Origin: Photobacterium indicum
Lineage (GTDB): Bacteria > Pseudomonadota > Gammaproteobacteria > Enterobacterales > Vibrionaceae
Length of the DNA stretch: 64,000 bases
Direction of reading: 5' to 3'
Assembly: GCF_003026215.1 (NCBI RefSeq)
Contig: NZ_PYOC01000004.1
Coordinates: 309,267 to 373,266 of the forward strand
In this document: piece after piece, positions 1-9,932 of the stretch
Layout of the letters: each line of letters opens with the position of its first letter
Numbering within the stretch: position 1 is the stretch's first letter
Notes under the pieces: generated by a model
Databases searched by the model: none
What the model saw: the letters and a program-made list of their open reading frames with translations, nothing else
Told to the model about the DNA's origin: nothing
Program-made: the position numbers and the translations under genes

Positions 1-396
1 ATCACCCGCAAAAATACCCGCTTCATCACCACCTGCACCGGCACGAATTTCAACAAAACAGTTACGATCATCGTTAGGATCTTTAGGAATCAATAGCACC
101 TGAAGTTCATCTTCAAGACGAAGAATATTTGCTTTTGATTCTTTAACTTCTTCTTGTGCCATTTCACGCATTTCAGGATCATCTTCTTTCGCCATTTCTT
201 CTGCGGCTTCAAGATCATCTTTTGCGCCCAAATAAGCCTGGAAGCATTGCGTAATGTCTTCTAACTGAGAGTATTCTTTAGACAACGCTCGGAACTTGTT
301 TTGATCACTGAGAATGCCTGGATCACCAAGCAAATGTTGAATTTCTTCGTAACGCTCAACCAGGGTTTCTAATTTAACTAAAATTGATGATTTCAT
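1..396 (-). CDS. prfA: Peptide chain release factor 1 (N-terminal part; runs off the window edge)
   Basis: RF1 recognises UAA and UAG stop codons and triggers peptide release in the ribosome. Only the first 132 codons are present; the rest lies before base 1. The visible part begins [19 protein letters not shown], has a charged helical N-terminal domain, and ends in the conserved [15 protein letters not shown] segment that opens the core domain of class I release factors. The GGQ loop is outside the window. The start lies 12 bases after the hemA stop, so the two are almost certainly cotranscribed, as in E. coli hemA-prfA. The family assignment is firm; RF1 rather than RF2 is supported by the start, the sequence and the hemA neighbour. 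Confidence 0.95.
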   Translation of the reverse strand, partial: MKSSILVKLETLVERYEEIQHLLGDPGILSDQNKFRALSKEYSQLEDITQCFQAYLGAKDDLEAAEEMAKEDDPEMREMAQEEVKESKANILRLEDELQVLLIPKDPNDDRNCFVEIRAGAGGDEAGIFAGD

Positions 397-408
397 AGGA
401 TCTTTAAA

Positions 409-1671
409 TTAATCTTTAATCGAGTCCAAACCCAGCGTTTCACGAATAACAGACAGTTTTTCCGGTTCACCATTGTGAGCCGCCTGCTGCATCGCACGGG
501 TTGGCGCATGAATGAGTTTATTGGTCAATTTATTACTTAATTCAGCCAATACTTTCTCAGGAGCCACGCCATTAGCAATAGCTTGTAGGCTTCGGCTTAG
601 CATGTCATTTTTGATATCATCGGCAAAACAACGATACTGACGAATACTGTCGACAGCTTCCAGTGAACGTAACCAACTCATAAAAGCTGCACTTTCTTCA
701 CTGATAATTGCTTCCGCTTGGATGGCGGCTACCTTACGTTGTTCTCGGTTTTTTTCAATGATGCTGTGTAAGTCATCCACTGTATATAAATACACATCAT
801 TTAAATCACCCACTTCCGCTTCGACATCACGGGGAACCGCGATATCAACGAGCAGCATTGGCTGATGTCGACGTGCTTTTATGGCTTTTTCTACCATACC
901 TTTACCCACAATTGGTAAAGGGCTAGCCGTTGAACTAATCACAATATCTGCACGGTGTAAATGTTCTGGTATCTCTGGTAAGCCAATTACTTCTGCGCCA
1001 AACTCTTCAGCTAAATTGGCAGCTCGCTCTTTCGTTCGATTCGCAACAATTAACTTATTACAGCCTTGCTCGACTAAATGACGAGAAACAAGTTCGATTG
1101 TTTCACCTGCCCCGACCAACAGCACAGTAGCATCAGAAAGAGACTCAAAAATTTGTTTGGCTAATGTACAAGCAGCGTAAGCAACCGATACAGCGTTTCC
1201 GCCAATATCCGTTTCAGTGCGAACACGCTTCGCAACAGTGAATGTTTTGTGGAACAGCTTTTCTAGTGTGCCATGAATTGCATCATACTCTTGCGAGGAA
1301 GAATATGACTGCTTTACTTGACCTAGAATCTGAGGCTCACCAAGTACTAACGAATCAAGCCCACAAGCAACGCGCATTAAATGGCGTGCAGCAGCTTGTT
1401 CTTCATGAAAATACAAACTTGGCAAAATCTCTTCTGCTGATAGCTGATGAAATTTCGCTAACCAGTCAATCATGACACCCGGGCCTGAATGCGTTACATC
1501 ACAGTACACTTCCGTTCGGTTGCAAGTAGATACAATAATGCTACTTGTCACCTCAGGATGTGACTCTAACTGCTGTAGCGCTTCTTTCAGTTTATCTGGT
1601 GAGAAAGCTACTTTTTCACGCAAATCGACAGAAGCTGTGTTGTGGTTTATACCTAATGCAAGCAGGGTCAT
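409..1671 (-). CDS. hemA: Glutamyl-tRNA reductase
   Basis: This enzyme reduces Glu-tRNA(Glu) with NADPH to glutamate-1-semialdehyde, the first committed step of C5 heme synthesis in the cytoplasm. The 420-residue length matches the family. Visible landmarks are the N-terminal GINH motif, the catalytic Cys50 in STCNRTEVY, the nucleotide-binding segment [12 protein letters not shown] at 187-198, and a C-terminal dimerisation helix region. It is transcribed with prfA and away from lolB, the order seen in E. coli and vibrios. The Shine-Dalgarno in front of the ATG is weak. Confidence in function is very high. Confidence 0.97.
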   Translation of the reverse strand: MTLLALGINHNTASVDLREKVAFSPDKLKEALQQLESHPEVTSSIIVSTCNRTEVYCDVTHSGPGVMIDWLAKFHQLSAEEILPSLYFHEEQAAARHLMRVACGLDSLVLGEPQILGQVKQSYSSSQEYDAIHGTLEKLFHKTFTVAKRVRTETDIGGNAVSVAYAACTLAKQIFESLSDATVLLVGAGETIELVSRHLVEQGCNKLIVANRTKERAANLAEEFGAEVIGLPEIPEHLHRADIVISSTASPLPIVGKGMVEKAIKARRHQPMLLVDIAVPRDVEAEVGDLNDVYLYTVDDLHSIIEKNREQRKVAAIQAEAIISEESAAFMSWLRSLEAVDSIRQYRCFADDIKNDMLSRSLQAIANGVAPEKVLAELSNKLTNKLIHAPTRAMQQAAHNGEPEKLSVIRETLGLDSIKD

Positions 1672-2056
1672 GGAGACAGGTTACCAACTTCGCCAGTGAA
1701 AGATCTAAGGGGGGATTTTACTTGATGCCCCACCGTAATAAAAGGCAACAGATGTAATCGTTCCATGATAACCCCATATTTGTAGAGTATTAAATACAAT
1801 ATTTCCATACATCTCCCCATGCAACACCCTTTTGACCAAGTATTAAACAACCCAGAAAAACGATGTAATCGTATGAATAGAAATAAAAAAACACAAATTA
1901 AAAACTAAATACCTTGCCTTAAACAAGTCAAAGATTCATCGCGTATAACAAAAAAAAAATTTATGATAAACACACCAATGAAATTACATTTTTATTTGGC
2001 TTATCGAATAATTAACGCTATTGTTTGCGCAAAAGCACTCATCGAGTCACTGTATT
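1672..2056. other. Divergent hemA/lolB intergenic region
   Basis: This 385-base AT-rich gap holds the promoters of both divergent operons, but I could not assign boxes with confidence. The 11-mer GATGTAATCGT occurs twice in the same orientation, at 1751-1761 and 1862-1872. A run of ten A residues lies near 1950-1960. I see no RNA gene or convincing small reading frame. Confidence 0.5.
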
Positions 2057-2692
2057 ATGTCTGCAATATTTTCCATTCTAATTCCAGCTAAACGCTCACG
2101 GTATTTTATCGTTTTTCCACTTTTTTTATCCCTTCTTGCAGGCTGTGCGCAACAAGCACCAATAGCAACGACAACCGATTGGGTTACTCACGAGAAGAGC
2201 CTAGAAAACCTATCTCGATATGATGCCAAAGGAAAGTTGGGCTATAAAGCACCGAAATTACGCTTTGGTGGCAACATGATTTGGCAAACAACACCCAATA
2301 GTGACAAATTGTTGTTAACCAATTTTCTAGGTAAAACATTACTTAAGTTAGACGCTACACCCAAAATGACAACCTTAGTTGATTATGATGGTAAGCAACA
2401 CTCAGGCGCTGATGCCTCAGGATTAGTTCGTGAATTAACCGGAATAAACCTGCCCATAGAACAAATGCGTGACTGGTTGATTGGTTTACCTACCGCTGCT
2501 GATACTTATCAACTGAATCCTCAAAATCGTGTTGCATACTTAGCAAAACAGGTAGATGGACAAACATGGGAAATGGATTATCAAGAATACGATTATTCCA
2601 TTTATCCCTCGCTACCAAAGCGCATGGTGCTCACACAAGACAAACAACAAATCACTCTTATAATTAATGAGTGGGATATACATAAGAAATGA
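2057..2692 (+). CDS. lolB: Outer-membrane lipoprotein receptor LolB
   Basis: LolB accepts lipoproteins from periplasmic LolA and inserts them into the inner leaflet of the outer membrane. It is itself a lipoprotein: a hydrophobic signal ends in lipobox LLAGC with the lipidated cysteine at residue 30. The mature part has the family features, such as [12 protein letters not shown] and the terminal beta-strands. The chosen ATG gives 211 residues, close to the usual length; an in-frame TTG at 2021 would add 12 residues and is less likely. The stop overlaps the ispE start (ATGA), so translation is probably coupled in a lolB-ispE-prs operon, as in E. coli. Confidence 0.93.
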   Translation: MSAIFSILIPAKRSRYFIVFPLFLSLLAGCAQQAPIATTTDWVTHEKSLENLSRYDAKGKLGYKAPKLRFGGNMIWQTTPNSDKLLLTNFLGKTLLKLDATPKMTTLVDYDGKQHSGADASGLVRELTGINLPIEQMRDWLIGLPTAADTYQLNPQNRVAYLAKQVDGQTWEMDYQEYDYSIYPSLPKRMVLTQDKQQITLIINEWDIHKK

Positions 2693-3591
2693 TAACGACT
2701 GTGAATAATCAATCAAATTACGCCCCTATTTTTAATCGTCAAACACGTTGGCCTTCTCCTGCAAAACTGAACCTTTTTTTATACATAACAGGGCAACGAC
2801 CGAACGGTTATCATGAGCTCCAAACGCTGTTTCAATTTTTGGATTATGGCGATACATTAACAATTACAGCAACCAATACATCGGCTATCACAATCAATCC
2901 AGCCATTGAAGGCGTGAACACCGAAGATAACCTTATCTACCGTGCTGCCGATGCATTACGTCAGGCAACGGGGACTACATTAGGTGCCCATATAGAAATA
3001 GATAAGATATTACCGATGGGAGGGGGACTCGGTGGCGGCTCATCAAACGCGGCGACCACACTTGTTGCGCTCAATTACTTATGGCAAACCCAGCTAGCTT
3101 TAGATGAATTAGCCGACATTGGTCTTGCATTGGGGGCTGATGTTCCCGTTTTTGTGAAAGGTTTTAGTGCATTTGCTGAAGGTGTTGGTGAAAAATTACA
3201 GCCAGCAGCCCCTAAAGAAAAGTGGTTTTTAGTCACAAAACCCAATGTAAGCATTGCAACTGTTGATATTTTCACCCATCCCGATTTAATTAGAAACACT
3301 GAAAAACGCAGCCTGAAAGCCCTTTTAGCAGGGGTTTACGAAAACGATTGCGAAAAAATTGTCAGAAGACTGCATCCCGAGGTTGATAAGGCGGTTTCGT
3401 GGCTGTTAGAATATGCGCCGTCAAGATTGACAGGTACTGGCGCTTGCGTGTTTGCTGAATTTAGCTCACAGCAAGAAGCTGATGCCATTTTAAAGAAATT
3501 ACCTAACTGGCTCCACGGATTTGTCGCAAAAGGTGTTAATACATCTCCCCTGATGACAACCCTGCACGTACATTCTACGGATTGTCAGTAA
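2689..3591 (+). CDS. ispE: 4-diphosphocytidyl-2-C-methyl-D-erythritol kinase
   Basis: IspE phosphorylates CDP-methylerythritol in the non-mevalonate (MEP) isoprenoid pathway. This is a GHMP-family kinase: the N-terminal [12 protein letters not shown] motif is at about 23-34, and the glycine-rich ATP-binding motif [12 protein letters not shown] is at 109-120, followed by a C-terminal GHMP domain with [10 protein letters not shown]. At 300 residues it is slightly longer than E. coli IspE, because about 15 residues precede the conserved core; a GTG at 2701 is an alternative start. The ATGA overlap with lolB implies translational coupling. Confidence 0.95.
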   Translation: MITTVNNQSNYAPIFNRQTRWPSPAKLNLFLYITGQRPNGYHELQTLFQFLDYGDTLTITATNTSAITINPAIEGVNTEDNLIYRAADALRQATGTTLGAHIEIDKILPMGGGLGGGSSNAATTLVALNYLWQTQLALDELADIGLALGADVPVFVKGFSAFAEGVGEKLQPAAPKEKWFLVTKPNVSIATVDIFTHPDLIRNTEKRSLKALLAGVYENDCEKIVRRLHPEVDKAVSWLLEYAPSRLTGTGACVFAEFSSQQEADAILKKLPNWLHGFVAKGVNTSPLMTTLHVHSTDCQ

Positions 3592-3623
3592 CTACAACTT
3601 GGACGCAACCTGAGGTTTCCACC

Positions 3624-4571
3624 GTGCCTGATATGAAGCTGTTTGCTGGTAACGCTACACCAGAACTAGCCCAACGCATTGCTGACCGTCTTTACATTTC
3701 ACTAGGAGATGCGACAGTTAATCGTTTTTCCGATGGTGAAGTATGCGTTCAGATTAATGAAAACGTTCGTGGTAGTGACGTATTCATTATTCAATCAACT
3801 TGTGCGCCAACCAATGACAACCTGATGGAATTGGTTGTGATGATCGATGCACTACGCCGCGCTTCTGCTGGCCGTATTACAGCTGTAATTCCTTACTTCG
3901 GTTATGCTCGCCAAGATCGTCGTGTACGTTCTGCTCGTGTGCCAATCACAGCTAAAGTAGTTGCCGATTTCCTTTCTAACGTAGGTGTTGACCGCGTTCT
4001 AACTGTTGACTTACACGCTGAGCAAATTCAAGGCTTCTTCGATGTACCTGTAGACAACGTATTCGGTAGCCCAGTTCTTCTTGAAGACATACTAGCGAAA
4101 AACCTGGAAGATCCAGTTGTTGTTTCTCCAGACATCGGTGGTGTTGTACGTGCTCGTGCAATCGCTAAGCTGCTTGATGATACTGATATTGCAATTATCG
4201 ATAAACGTCGTCCACGTGCGAACGTCTCTCAGGTAATGCACCTTATCGGTGACGTTGAAGGTCGTGACTGTATCATCGTTGATGATATGATCGATACAGG
4301 CGGTACATTGTGTAAAGCTGCTGAAGCGCTTAAAGAACGTGGCGCTAAGCGTGTATTCGCTTATGCAACTCACCCTGTATTCTCTGGTAGTGCAGTTAAG
4401 AACATCAGCGAATCAGTTATCGATGAAGTTATCGTGACTGACTCTATTCCACTGTCAAAAGAAATCATTGCTACAGGTCGTGTATCTGTCTTAACGCTTT
4501 CTGGCATGCTTGCTGAAGCGATTCGTCGTATCAGCAATGAAGAGTCTATTTCTGCGATGTTTGAGCACTAA
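3624..4571 (+). CDS. prs: Ribose-phosphate pyrophosphokinase (PRPP synthetase)
   Basis: Prs makes phosphoribosyl pyrophosphate from ribose 5-phosphate and ATP, feeding purine, pyrimidine, histidine, tryptophan and NAD synthesis. With the GTG start the protein begins [14 protein letters not shown] after Met and has 315 residues, the standard length. GAGG lies 8 bases upstream of that GTG, while the in-frame ATG at 3582 sits inside ispE and would add 14 unconserved residues. The PRPP-binding loop [10 protein letters not shown] lies near 218-227. It is downstream of ispE and followed by a strong terminator. The product also supplies upp and purM/purN elsewhere in the window. Confidence 0.96.
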   Translation: MPDMKLFAGNATPELAQRIADRLYISLGDATVNRFSDGEVCVQINENVRGSDVFIIQSTCAPTNDNLMELVVMIDALRRASAGRITAVIPYFGYARQDRRVRSARVPITAKVVADFLSNVGVDRVLTVDLHAEQIQGFFDVPVDNVFGSPVLLEDILAKNLEDPVVVSPDIGGVVRARAIAKLLDDTDIAIIDKRRPRANVSQVMHLIGDVEGRDCIIVDDMIDTGGTLCKAAEALKERGAKRVFAYATHPVFSGSAVKNISESVIDEVIVTDSIPLSKEIIATGRVSVLTLSGMLAEAIRRISNEESISAMFEH

Positions 4572-4610
4572 TCACTAGTTAGCTCAATAGATAAAGTCTT
4601 TGAACGAAAT

Positions 4611-4638
4611 CGCCTCCGTCATACGGGGGCGTTTTTTT
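4611..4638 (+). terminator. Rho-independent terminator after prs
   Basis: The stem CGCCTCCGT/ACGGGGGCG (one G-T wobble, 3-base loop) is followed by seven T residues. It closes the lolB-ispE-prs operon. Confidence 0.9.
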
Positions 4639-4760
4639 ATCCATTTTTCAGAAAAAACTAATCAAACCAAATTAATACGAAATCTGTTTATTTTCCTACT
4701 AAGCCCTCAAAAATACACTTTGCTCAAAATATTAGAGTTCTAGCTCCAATGCTTGTCACA

Positions 4761-4787
4761 TTAACAAGATAACCTCTTGTATATATT
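4761..4787 (+). promoter_or_regulatory. Candidate promoter with inverted repeat, 5'-nucleotidase gene
   Basis: TTAACA (4761-4766) and TATATT (4782-4787) resemble -35 and -10 boxes with a short 15-base spacer. The inverted repeat ACAAGA-N5-TCTTGT (4764-4780) fills the spacer, where a repressor would block polymerase. This is inferred from pattern only. Confidence 0.35.
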
Positions 4788-4828
4788 GCAGACCCTGCGT
4801 GATACACATCTAATAAAAGGGACAAAGG

Positions 4829-6865
4829 ATGAACTTTTCGAAACCATTAATTGTTTTATCAATCGGCTTAGCACTTGCTGGCTGTAACTCAGACAGCAAC
4901 TCAACCACAGATAAAACACAGCCAGCGGCACCATTTGATTTAACCATTGCACATGTTAACGATACTCACTCTAGCTTTGACGCAGTAAAATCCAGTTTTA
5001 AAGTCGCCAAAACCACCGTGTACAACGAATTTGGTGGCCACCCTCGCCTACTGACCAAAGCTAACGCCTACAAAGAAGAAGCCAAAACGAATGACGACAG
5101 CATTCTATTTCTTCATGGCGGAGATGCATGGCAAGGCAGCGCATATTTCAAGCTAAATGACGGTAAAATGAATGCCGATATTCTAAGCCAAATGGGCCTA
5201 GATGCCATGGCTCTAGGTAACCATGAATTTGATCTTGATAATGAAAAACTAAACAGTTTTATTGGCTCAATTAATTTTCCTGTTCTTGCGGCAAACATCG
5301 ACACAAGCAAAGATGCAGATCTGAAAGATCAAACCAATCTAAAGCCATACGTTGTTTATGCATTTAACGGCAACGAGAAAGAGTTGGTAACCGATCTGGA
5401 CAACCTACCAGAAGGCAAGCAAATTGCCGCCATCTTCGGTTTGGTACTGGACGACATGCCAAATATTGCACCAAACACTGGGGATGTTGAATTCAAAGAC
5501 ATGGTGGAGTCAGCTCAATCAACCGTTGATATGCTAAAAACCAAGGGGATCAACAAAGTTATTGCAGTTACACACATAGGTAATGCCGTTGATTTAGACG
5601 TAGCGTCTAAAGTGAATGGTATCGATCTAATTGTAGGCGGTCACTCACACACCCTATTAGGGGACTTTACTAACCTAGGGCTATCTAACAACGGTACCTA
5701 CGCCAAGATGGTAACCAACCCTGACGGAAAAGGCCTAACATGTGTTGTTCAGGCTGGTGAATACGCCCAGGCGATTGGTAAAACCGAAGTGTCATTTGAT
5801 GCCGAAGGCGAAATCACACGCTGTGGCGGTAACAACACCTTACTGACTAACGATGAGTTTTATGACGATGCTGCTCGAGATACTGACAGCAAATTTACCG
5901 ACCAAGAAACGGCAAGTGTTGTCAGCTTCATTGAAGGTCAAGATAATATCGCCGTTACAGAAGAAGAAGCTAAATTACGCGCTCACATTAATACCAAATA
6001 CAAGCCAGCAGTTGATGCTGCCTACGGTAACGTCATTGCCGCAGTGCCAAACGAAATCAACCATGAACGTCGCCCTGGTGACGGCGGTACTGACGCACAT
6101 GGCTCAGACGTCGCACCGATTGTCGCTGCCGGCCAGTACTACTGGGCATCAACCACTAAAGTTCTCGATGTTCTTAAAGTAGAGGGCATCACTAAAATCG
6201 ATTTTTCTCTGGTTGGTGCTGGCGGCGTTCGCAACAGCATTCCAGCAGGTGATTTTAGAGAAGGAAATGTATCACTTGAGTTATTACCATTTTCCAGCCC
6301 TATGTCCATCGTTCCTGTTAAAGGCTTAGTAGTTAAGAATCTTATCACTGAGACAGTAACTGCAACACTGAAAGCAGGCTCACACGCTGGTAAGTTCCCG
6401 TATGGTGGTAACCTGAACTATACCTTCACGGAAACAGTAGCGGGCACTTCCGGTACACTGGATTCAATTGAAGTCAATACCGGCACCTTGGAAATCCCTG
6501 TTTGGACAGATTTGGAAGATGACACCACCTACAATGTCGCAATCAACAGCTATAACGCCACCGGAAGTGATGGCTGGACACAGCTATTTACAGCTCAAGA
6601 CGGTAACTCCGACCGAGTAGATCTGGCCTATGTCGATGGCAATCTAACCGCATTTCCTGTTGAACGTCTTTACTCTGTCGTGGTTGAAGACCAAACTAAA
6701 TATAAGGTGGAATACGAAGCAGGCAGGGTGCTTGATTGCAAAGATACAACAAAAGAAATGGAATGTAACACCGATGCACAAGCCGTTATTGATTACATCA
6801 AAGCGGAAAAACCGACGCTGACGCCAATCAGCAATGAAACCGTAACGCTGAACCGCGCCGAGTAA
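4829..6865 (+). CDS. Lipoprotein 5'-nucleotidase / bifunctional metallophosphatase (UshA/NutA-like)
   Basis: This is a periplasm-facing metallophosphatase expected to remove phosphate from 5'-nucleotides or UDP-sugars for salvage. The signal peptide ends in lipobox LAGC (Cys19), so the protein is membrane-anchored. The N-terminal metallophosphatase domain shows its metal motifs in order: HVNDTH (42-47), GGDAWQGS (97-104), GNHEFD (130-135) and later THIG and GGHSH. The C-terminal 5'-nucleotidase domain binds substrate. At 678 residues it is longer than E. coli UshA (about 550). It stands as a single gene between terminators, separating prs from pth, which I recall as adjacent in Vibrio cholerae. 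Exact substrate is unknown. Confidence 0.88.
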   Translation: MNFSKPLIVLSIGLALAGCNSDSNSTTDKTQPAAPFDLTIAHVNDTHSSFDAVKSSFKVAKTTVYNEFGGHPRLLTKANAYKEEAKTNDDSILFLHGGDAWQGSAYFKLNDGKMNADILSQMGLDAMALGNHEFDLDNEKLNSFIGSINFPVLAANIDTSKDADLKDQTNLKPYVVYAFNGNEKELVTDLDNLPEGKQIAAIFGLVLDDMPNIAPNTGDVEFKDMVESAQSTVDMLKTKGINKVIAVTHIGNAVDLDVASKVNGIDLIVGGHSHTLLGDFTNLGLSNNGTYAKMVTNPDGKGLTCVVQAGEYAQAIGKTEVSFDAEGEITRCGGNNTLLTNDEFYDDAARDTDSKFTDQETASVVSFIEGQDNIAVTEEEAKLRAHINTKYKPAVDAAYGNVIAAVPNEINHERRPGDGGTDAHGSDVAPIVAAGQYYWASTTKVLDVLKVEGITKIDFSLVGAGGVRNSIPAGDFREGNVSLELLPFSSPMSIVPVKGLVVKNLITETVTATLKAGSHAGKFPYGGNLNYTFTETVAGTSGTLDSIEVNTGTLEIPVWTDLEDDTTYNVAINSYNATGSDGWTQLFTAQDGNSDRVDLAYVDGNLTAFPVERLYSVVVEDQTKYKVEYEAGRVLDCKDTTKEMECNTDAQAVIDYIKAEKPTLTPISNETVTLNRAE

Positions 6866-6892
6866 CCTCAAAGAATTTACCCTGCGTTATAA

Positions 6893-6920
6893 AAATGCCT
6901 CGCATCATGCGGGGCGTTTT
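6893..6920 (+). terminator. Terminator after the 5'-nucleotidase gene
   Basis: The stem GCCTCGCA/TGCGGGGC with a TCA loop (6897-6915) is followed by a T run. Confidence 0.88.
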
Positions 6921-6949
6921 TCGTCCTAACATATCAATCTTGGTCTGTT

Positions 6950-6958
6950 TGGTATAAC
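6950..6958 (+). promoter_or_regulatory. Extended -10 promoter element for pth
   Basis: TGGTATAAC is an extended -10 (TGnTATAAt-like) about 40 bases before the pth start. No good -35 is visible, as is common for extended -10 promoters. Confidence 0.5.
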
Positions 6959-6997
6959 ATACGCGCGTTTTAAGCCCCTAAGACTTGAGAGACAAGC

Positions 6998-7588
6998 GTG
7001 AGTAATAATATTCGTCTATTAGTTGGCCTGGCAAATCCCGGTGCCGAGTATGCTAAAACCCGCCATAATGCGGGGGCATGGGTAGTACAAGAACTGGCTC
7101 GAGTACACAATGTTAGTCTACGAGAAGAGTCAAAGTACTTCGGCGTAACTGGCAGGATCACAACGAATGGACAGGATCTTCGCTTGTTGATCCCAACAAC
7201 ATACATGAACCTATCCGGTAAATCGGTCGCTGCTTTGGCGAATTTCTTCCAAATCAAACCGGAAGAAATCCTTATTGCTCATGACGAACTCGATTTACCA
7301 CCAGGCGTAGCTAAATTTAAAAAAGGCGGCGGGCATGGTGGTCATAACGGCTTACGCGACACAATTAGCAAAATGGGTAACAACAAAGAATTCTATCGTT
7401 TGCGTGTTGGTATTGGGCACCCAGGCGATAAAAACAAAGTTGCTAACTTTGTATTAGGCAAAGCACCAGTCAAAGAACAAGAATGTATTGATGCCGCTGT
7501 TGATGAAGCAGTCCGCTGTATGGATATCTTGTTAAAAGATGGACTGAATAAAGCACAAAACAGGCTGCATTCATTCAAAGCTGAATAA
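6998..7588 (+). CDS. pth: Peptidyl-tRNA hydrolase
   Basis: Pth cleaves peptidyl-tRNAs that drop off the ribosome, recycling tRNA. Family motifs are clear: GLANPG (10-15), TRHNAG with the catalytic His23, the LSGKSV segment and HDELDLP. At 196 residues it is full length. It starts with GTG, giving [15 protein letters not shown]. It precedes ychF as in E. coli and Vibrio, 101 bases upstream with no terminator between, so the two may share a transcript. Recycling capacity is relevant in a genome with so many tRNA genes, but that link is only inference. Confidence 0.97.
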
Positions 7589-7689
7589 ATCTACACTCTA
7601 TTTTTAAATAACGATCCAACTTGCTGTTACTTCAATTGATAACAACAAGATAAATCGCTACGAAAACAATCACCAAAAGGGTTTCAAGC

Positions 7690-8781
7690 ATGGGTTTTAA
7701 ATGCGGTATCGTTGGTCTACCAAACGTTGGTAAGTCCACACTATTCAACGCCTTAACTAAAGCTGGTATCGAAGCAGCAAACTTCCCGTTCTGTACTATC
7801 GAGCCAAACACCGGCGTTGTACCTGTGCCAGATCTGCGTTTGGATGCATTAGCAGAGATTGTTAAGCCAGAACGTATTCTGCCAACAACAATGGAATTTG
7901 TTGATATTGCAGGTCTAGTTGCAGGCGCATCAAAAGGCGAAGGTCTTGGTAACAAGTTCCTTGCTAACATTCGTGAAACAGATGCAATTGGTCACGTTGT
8001 GCGTTGTTTTGAAGACGACAACATTGTTCACGTTGCTGGAAAGATTAACCCTCTTGAAGATATCGAAGTTATCAACCTTGAGCTAGCACTAGCTGATCTT
8101 GATACCTGCGAGCGTGCTATTTTCCGTCAAGCGAAAAGAGCTAAAGGTGGCGACAGCGAAGCTAAATACGAAATTGCTGTTCTTGAAAAAATGCTGCCAA
8201 CATTGACTGAAGGCGGTATGGTTCGTTCAATCGAATTATCGAAAGAAGAGCTAGCAGCAGTTGAATACCTGCACTTCTTAACTGCAAAACCAACCATGTA
8301 TATAGCAAACGTAAGCGAAGATGGTTTTGAAAATAACCCGTTCTTAGAAATGGTTATTGAATATGCAGCGAAAGAAAATGCCGTTGTTGTTCCTGTATGT
8401 GCAGCAATTGAATCTGAAATTGCTGAACTGGAAGACGCAGATCGCGAAGAATTCCTTGCTGACATGGGTATCGAAGAACCGGGGCTAAACCGCGTAATTC
8501 GTTCTGGTTATGAACTACTTACTCTGCAGACATATTTCACTGCAGGTGTTAAAGAAGTTCGTGCATGGACAATCCCTATTGGTGCAACAGCACCACAATC
8601 AGCAGGTAAAATCCACACTGATTTTGAAAAAGGCTTCATTCGTGCTGAAGTTATTGGATACGATGCATTCATCGAATTCAAAGGAGAAAGCGGTGCGAAA
8701 GATGCAGGTAAATGGCGTCTAGAAGGTAAAGATTACATCGTTAAAGATGGCGATGTCGTTCACTTCCGCTTCAACGTTTAA
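7690..8781 (+). CDS. ychF: Redox-regulated P-loop ATPase YchF (OLA1/Obg-like)
   Basis: YchF is a universally conserved Obg-family nucleotide hydrolase that prefers ATP over GTP and binds ribosomes; in E. coli it is a negative regulator of the oxidative stress response. The P-loop GLPNVGKS is at 9-16, and [17 protein letters not shown] is the G3/switch region. A helical insertion and a C-terminal TGS domain end in [16 protein letters not shown]. The 363-residue length is normal. It is followed by a strong hairpin terminator. Confidence 0.96.
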   Translation: MGFKCGIVGLPNVGKSTLFNALTKAGIEAANFPFCTIEPNTGVVPVPDLRLDALAEIVKPERILPTTMEFVDIAGLVAGASKGEGLGNKFLANIRETDAIGHVVRCFEDDNIVHVAGKINPLEDIEVINLELALADLDTCERAIFRQAKRAKGGDSEAKYEIAVLEKMLPTLTEGGMVRSIELSKEELAAVEYLHFLTAKPTMYIANVSEDGFENNPFLEMVIEYAAKENAVVVPVCAAIESEIAELEDADREEFLADMGIEEPGLNRVIRSGYELLTLQTYFTAGVKEVRAWTIPIGATAPQSAGKIHTDFEKGFIRAEVIGYDAFIEFKGESGAKDAGKWRLEGKDYIVKDGDVVHFRFNV

Positions 8782-8822
8782 GATAATTACTGACAAATAT
8801 CAGCTTTTATCGCTCTAACACT

Positions 8823-8854
8823 ATAAGCTAGCAGAAATGCTAGCTTATTTTTTA
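8823..8854 (+). terminator. Terminator after ychF
   Basis: The perfect 11-bp stem ATAAGCTAGCA/TGCTAGCTTAT with a GAAA loop is followed by a T run. Confidence 0.92.
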
Positions 8855-8999
8855 TCATTCGATAAGTAATATGCTAAATAAGCGACCTCTATCGTTTGAG
8901 CGATCACGACTGGAAAATGGGTTTTCAGTTTGCCATTCGCCCATTTCGCCCAAATAACAATCGAACAAACGAATTTTAGGTAGATATTAAAAAAAACTG

Positions 9000-9034
9000 T
9001 TGACGGTTTTTGCTGGTATGAGCATAATGCGCCC
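9000..9034 (+). promoter_or_regulatory. Strong sigma-70 promoter of the tRNA array
   Basis: TTGACG (9000-9005), a spacer of exactly 17 bases, and CATAAT (9023-9028) lie about 60 bases before the first tRNA. The bases after the -10 are GCGCCCCG. Such a GC-rich discriminator is typical of stable-RNA promoters under stringent (ppGpp) control. An A tract upstream may be an UP element. Confidence 0.85.
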
Positions 9035-9087
9035 CGTTCCCAAGACAGTGTTCATTCGTGAATATGGTCAAAAAGAACAAGAAACAT

Positions 9088-9164
9088 GGCTACGTAGCTC
9101 AGTTGGTTAGAGCACATCACTCATAATGATGGGGTCACAGGTTCGAATCCCGTCGTAGCCACCA
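9088..9164 (+). tRNA. tRNA-Met (CAT), copy 1
   Basis: A 77-nt cloverleaf with encoded CCA. Its sequence agrees with E. coli elongator metT/metU as I recall it. GGCTACG pairs with CGTAGCC in the acceptor stem, and CTCATAA is the anticodon loop. Confidence 0.97.
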
Positions 9165-9214
9165 TCTTCTCTCTTTAATGAGATGAAGCATCGCAAGATG
9201 TAAAATTACCAGAT

Positions 9215-9299
9215 GCGGAAGTGGCGGAATTGGTAGACGCACCAGATTTAGGTTCTGGCGCCGCAAGGTGTGAGAGTTCAAGTCTCTCCTTCCGCACCA
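9215..9299 (+). tRNA. tRNA-Leu (TAG), copy 1
   Basis: An 85-nt type II tRNA with a long variable arm and encoded CCA. The anticodon loop TTTAGGT reads CUA and, by wobble, other CUN codons. It resembles E. coli leuW. Confidence 0.97.
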
Positions 9300-9368
9300 T
9301 TCTCTTTACGAAGAGAACTGTTCTTAAGTCGATTGTTTTAAATAAACATGGCATTTGAACAACATTGT

Positions 9369-9443
9369 AGGGCTATCGCCAAGCGGTAAGGCAGCGGCTT
9401 TTGATGCCGCCATCCCCTGGTTCGAATCCAGGTAGCCCTGCCA
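9369..9443 (+). tRNA. tRNA-Gln (TTG), copy 1
   Basis: A 75-nt tRNA with encoded CCA, anticodon TTG and acceptor AGGGCTA/TAGCCCT. Its CCA end lies inside the spacer hairpin GCCACAT-TTAATT-ATGTGGC (9440-9459). Confidence 0.97.
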
Positions 9444-9509
9444 CATTTAATTATGTGGCTTAATTGCTTTCTTTTTAAGTAGCAAATAGTTAAGCGGCAT
9501 AAATAAAAT

Positions 9510-9586
9510 GGCTACGTAGCTCAGTTGGTTAGAGCACATCACTCATAATGATGGGGTCACAGGTTCGAATCCCGTCGTAGCCACCA
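9510..9586 (+). tRNA. tRNA-Met (CAT), copy 2
   Basis: Identical to copy 1. It opens the second 423-base Met-Leu-Gln unit. Confidence 0.97.
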
Positions 9587-9636
9587 TCTTCTCTCTTTAA
9601 TGAGATGAAGCATCGCAAGATGTAAAATTACCAGAT

Positions 9637-9721
9637 GCGGAAGTGGCGGAATTGGTAGACGCACCAGATTTAGGTTCTGGCGCCGCAAGGTGTGAGAGTT
9701 CAAGTCTCTCCTTCCGCACCA
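9637..9721 (+). tRNA. tRNA-Leu (TAG), copy 2
   Basis: Identical to Leu copy 1. It is followed by the same TTCTCTT-TACG-AAGAGAA hairpin. Confidence 0.97.
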
Positions 9722-9791
9722 TTCTCTTTACGAAGAGAACTGTTCTTAAGTCGATTGTTTTAAATAAACGTGGCATTTGAACAAACAATGT

Positions 9792-9866
9792 AGGGCTATC
9801 GCCAAGCGGTAAGGCAGCGGCTTTTGATGCCGCCATCCCCTGGTTCGAATCCAGGTAGCCCTGCCA
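9792..9866 (+). tRNA. tRNA-Gln (TTG), copy 2
   Basis: Identical to Gln copy 1. The same hairpin overlaps its CCA end. Confidence 0.97.
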
Positions 9867-9932
9867 CATTTAATTATGTGGCTTGATTACTTCTTGTTAA
9901 GAAGCTAAATAGTTAAGCGGCATAAATAAAAT

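Larger units (their letters stand above)
8782..9087. other. Intergenic region between ychF and the tRNA array
   Basis: This 306-base gap holds the ychF terminator (about 8823-8854), the tRNA operon promoter (9000-9028) and an A-rich tract just upstream of it (about 8986-8997) that could act as an UP element. I see no coding signal. Confidence 0.7.
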
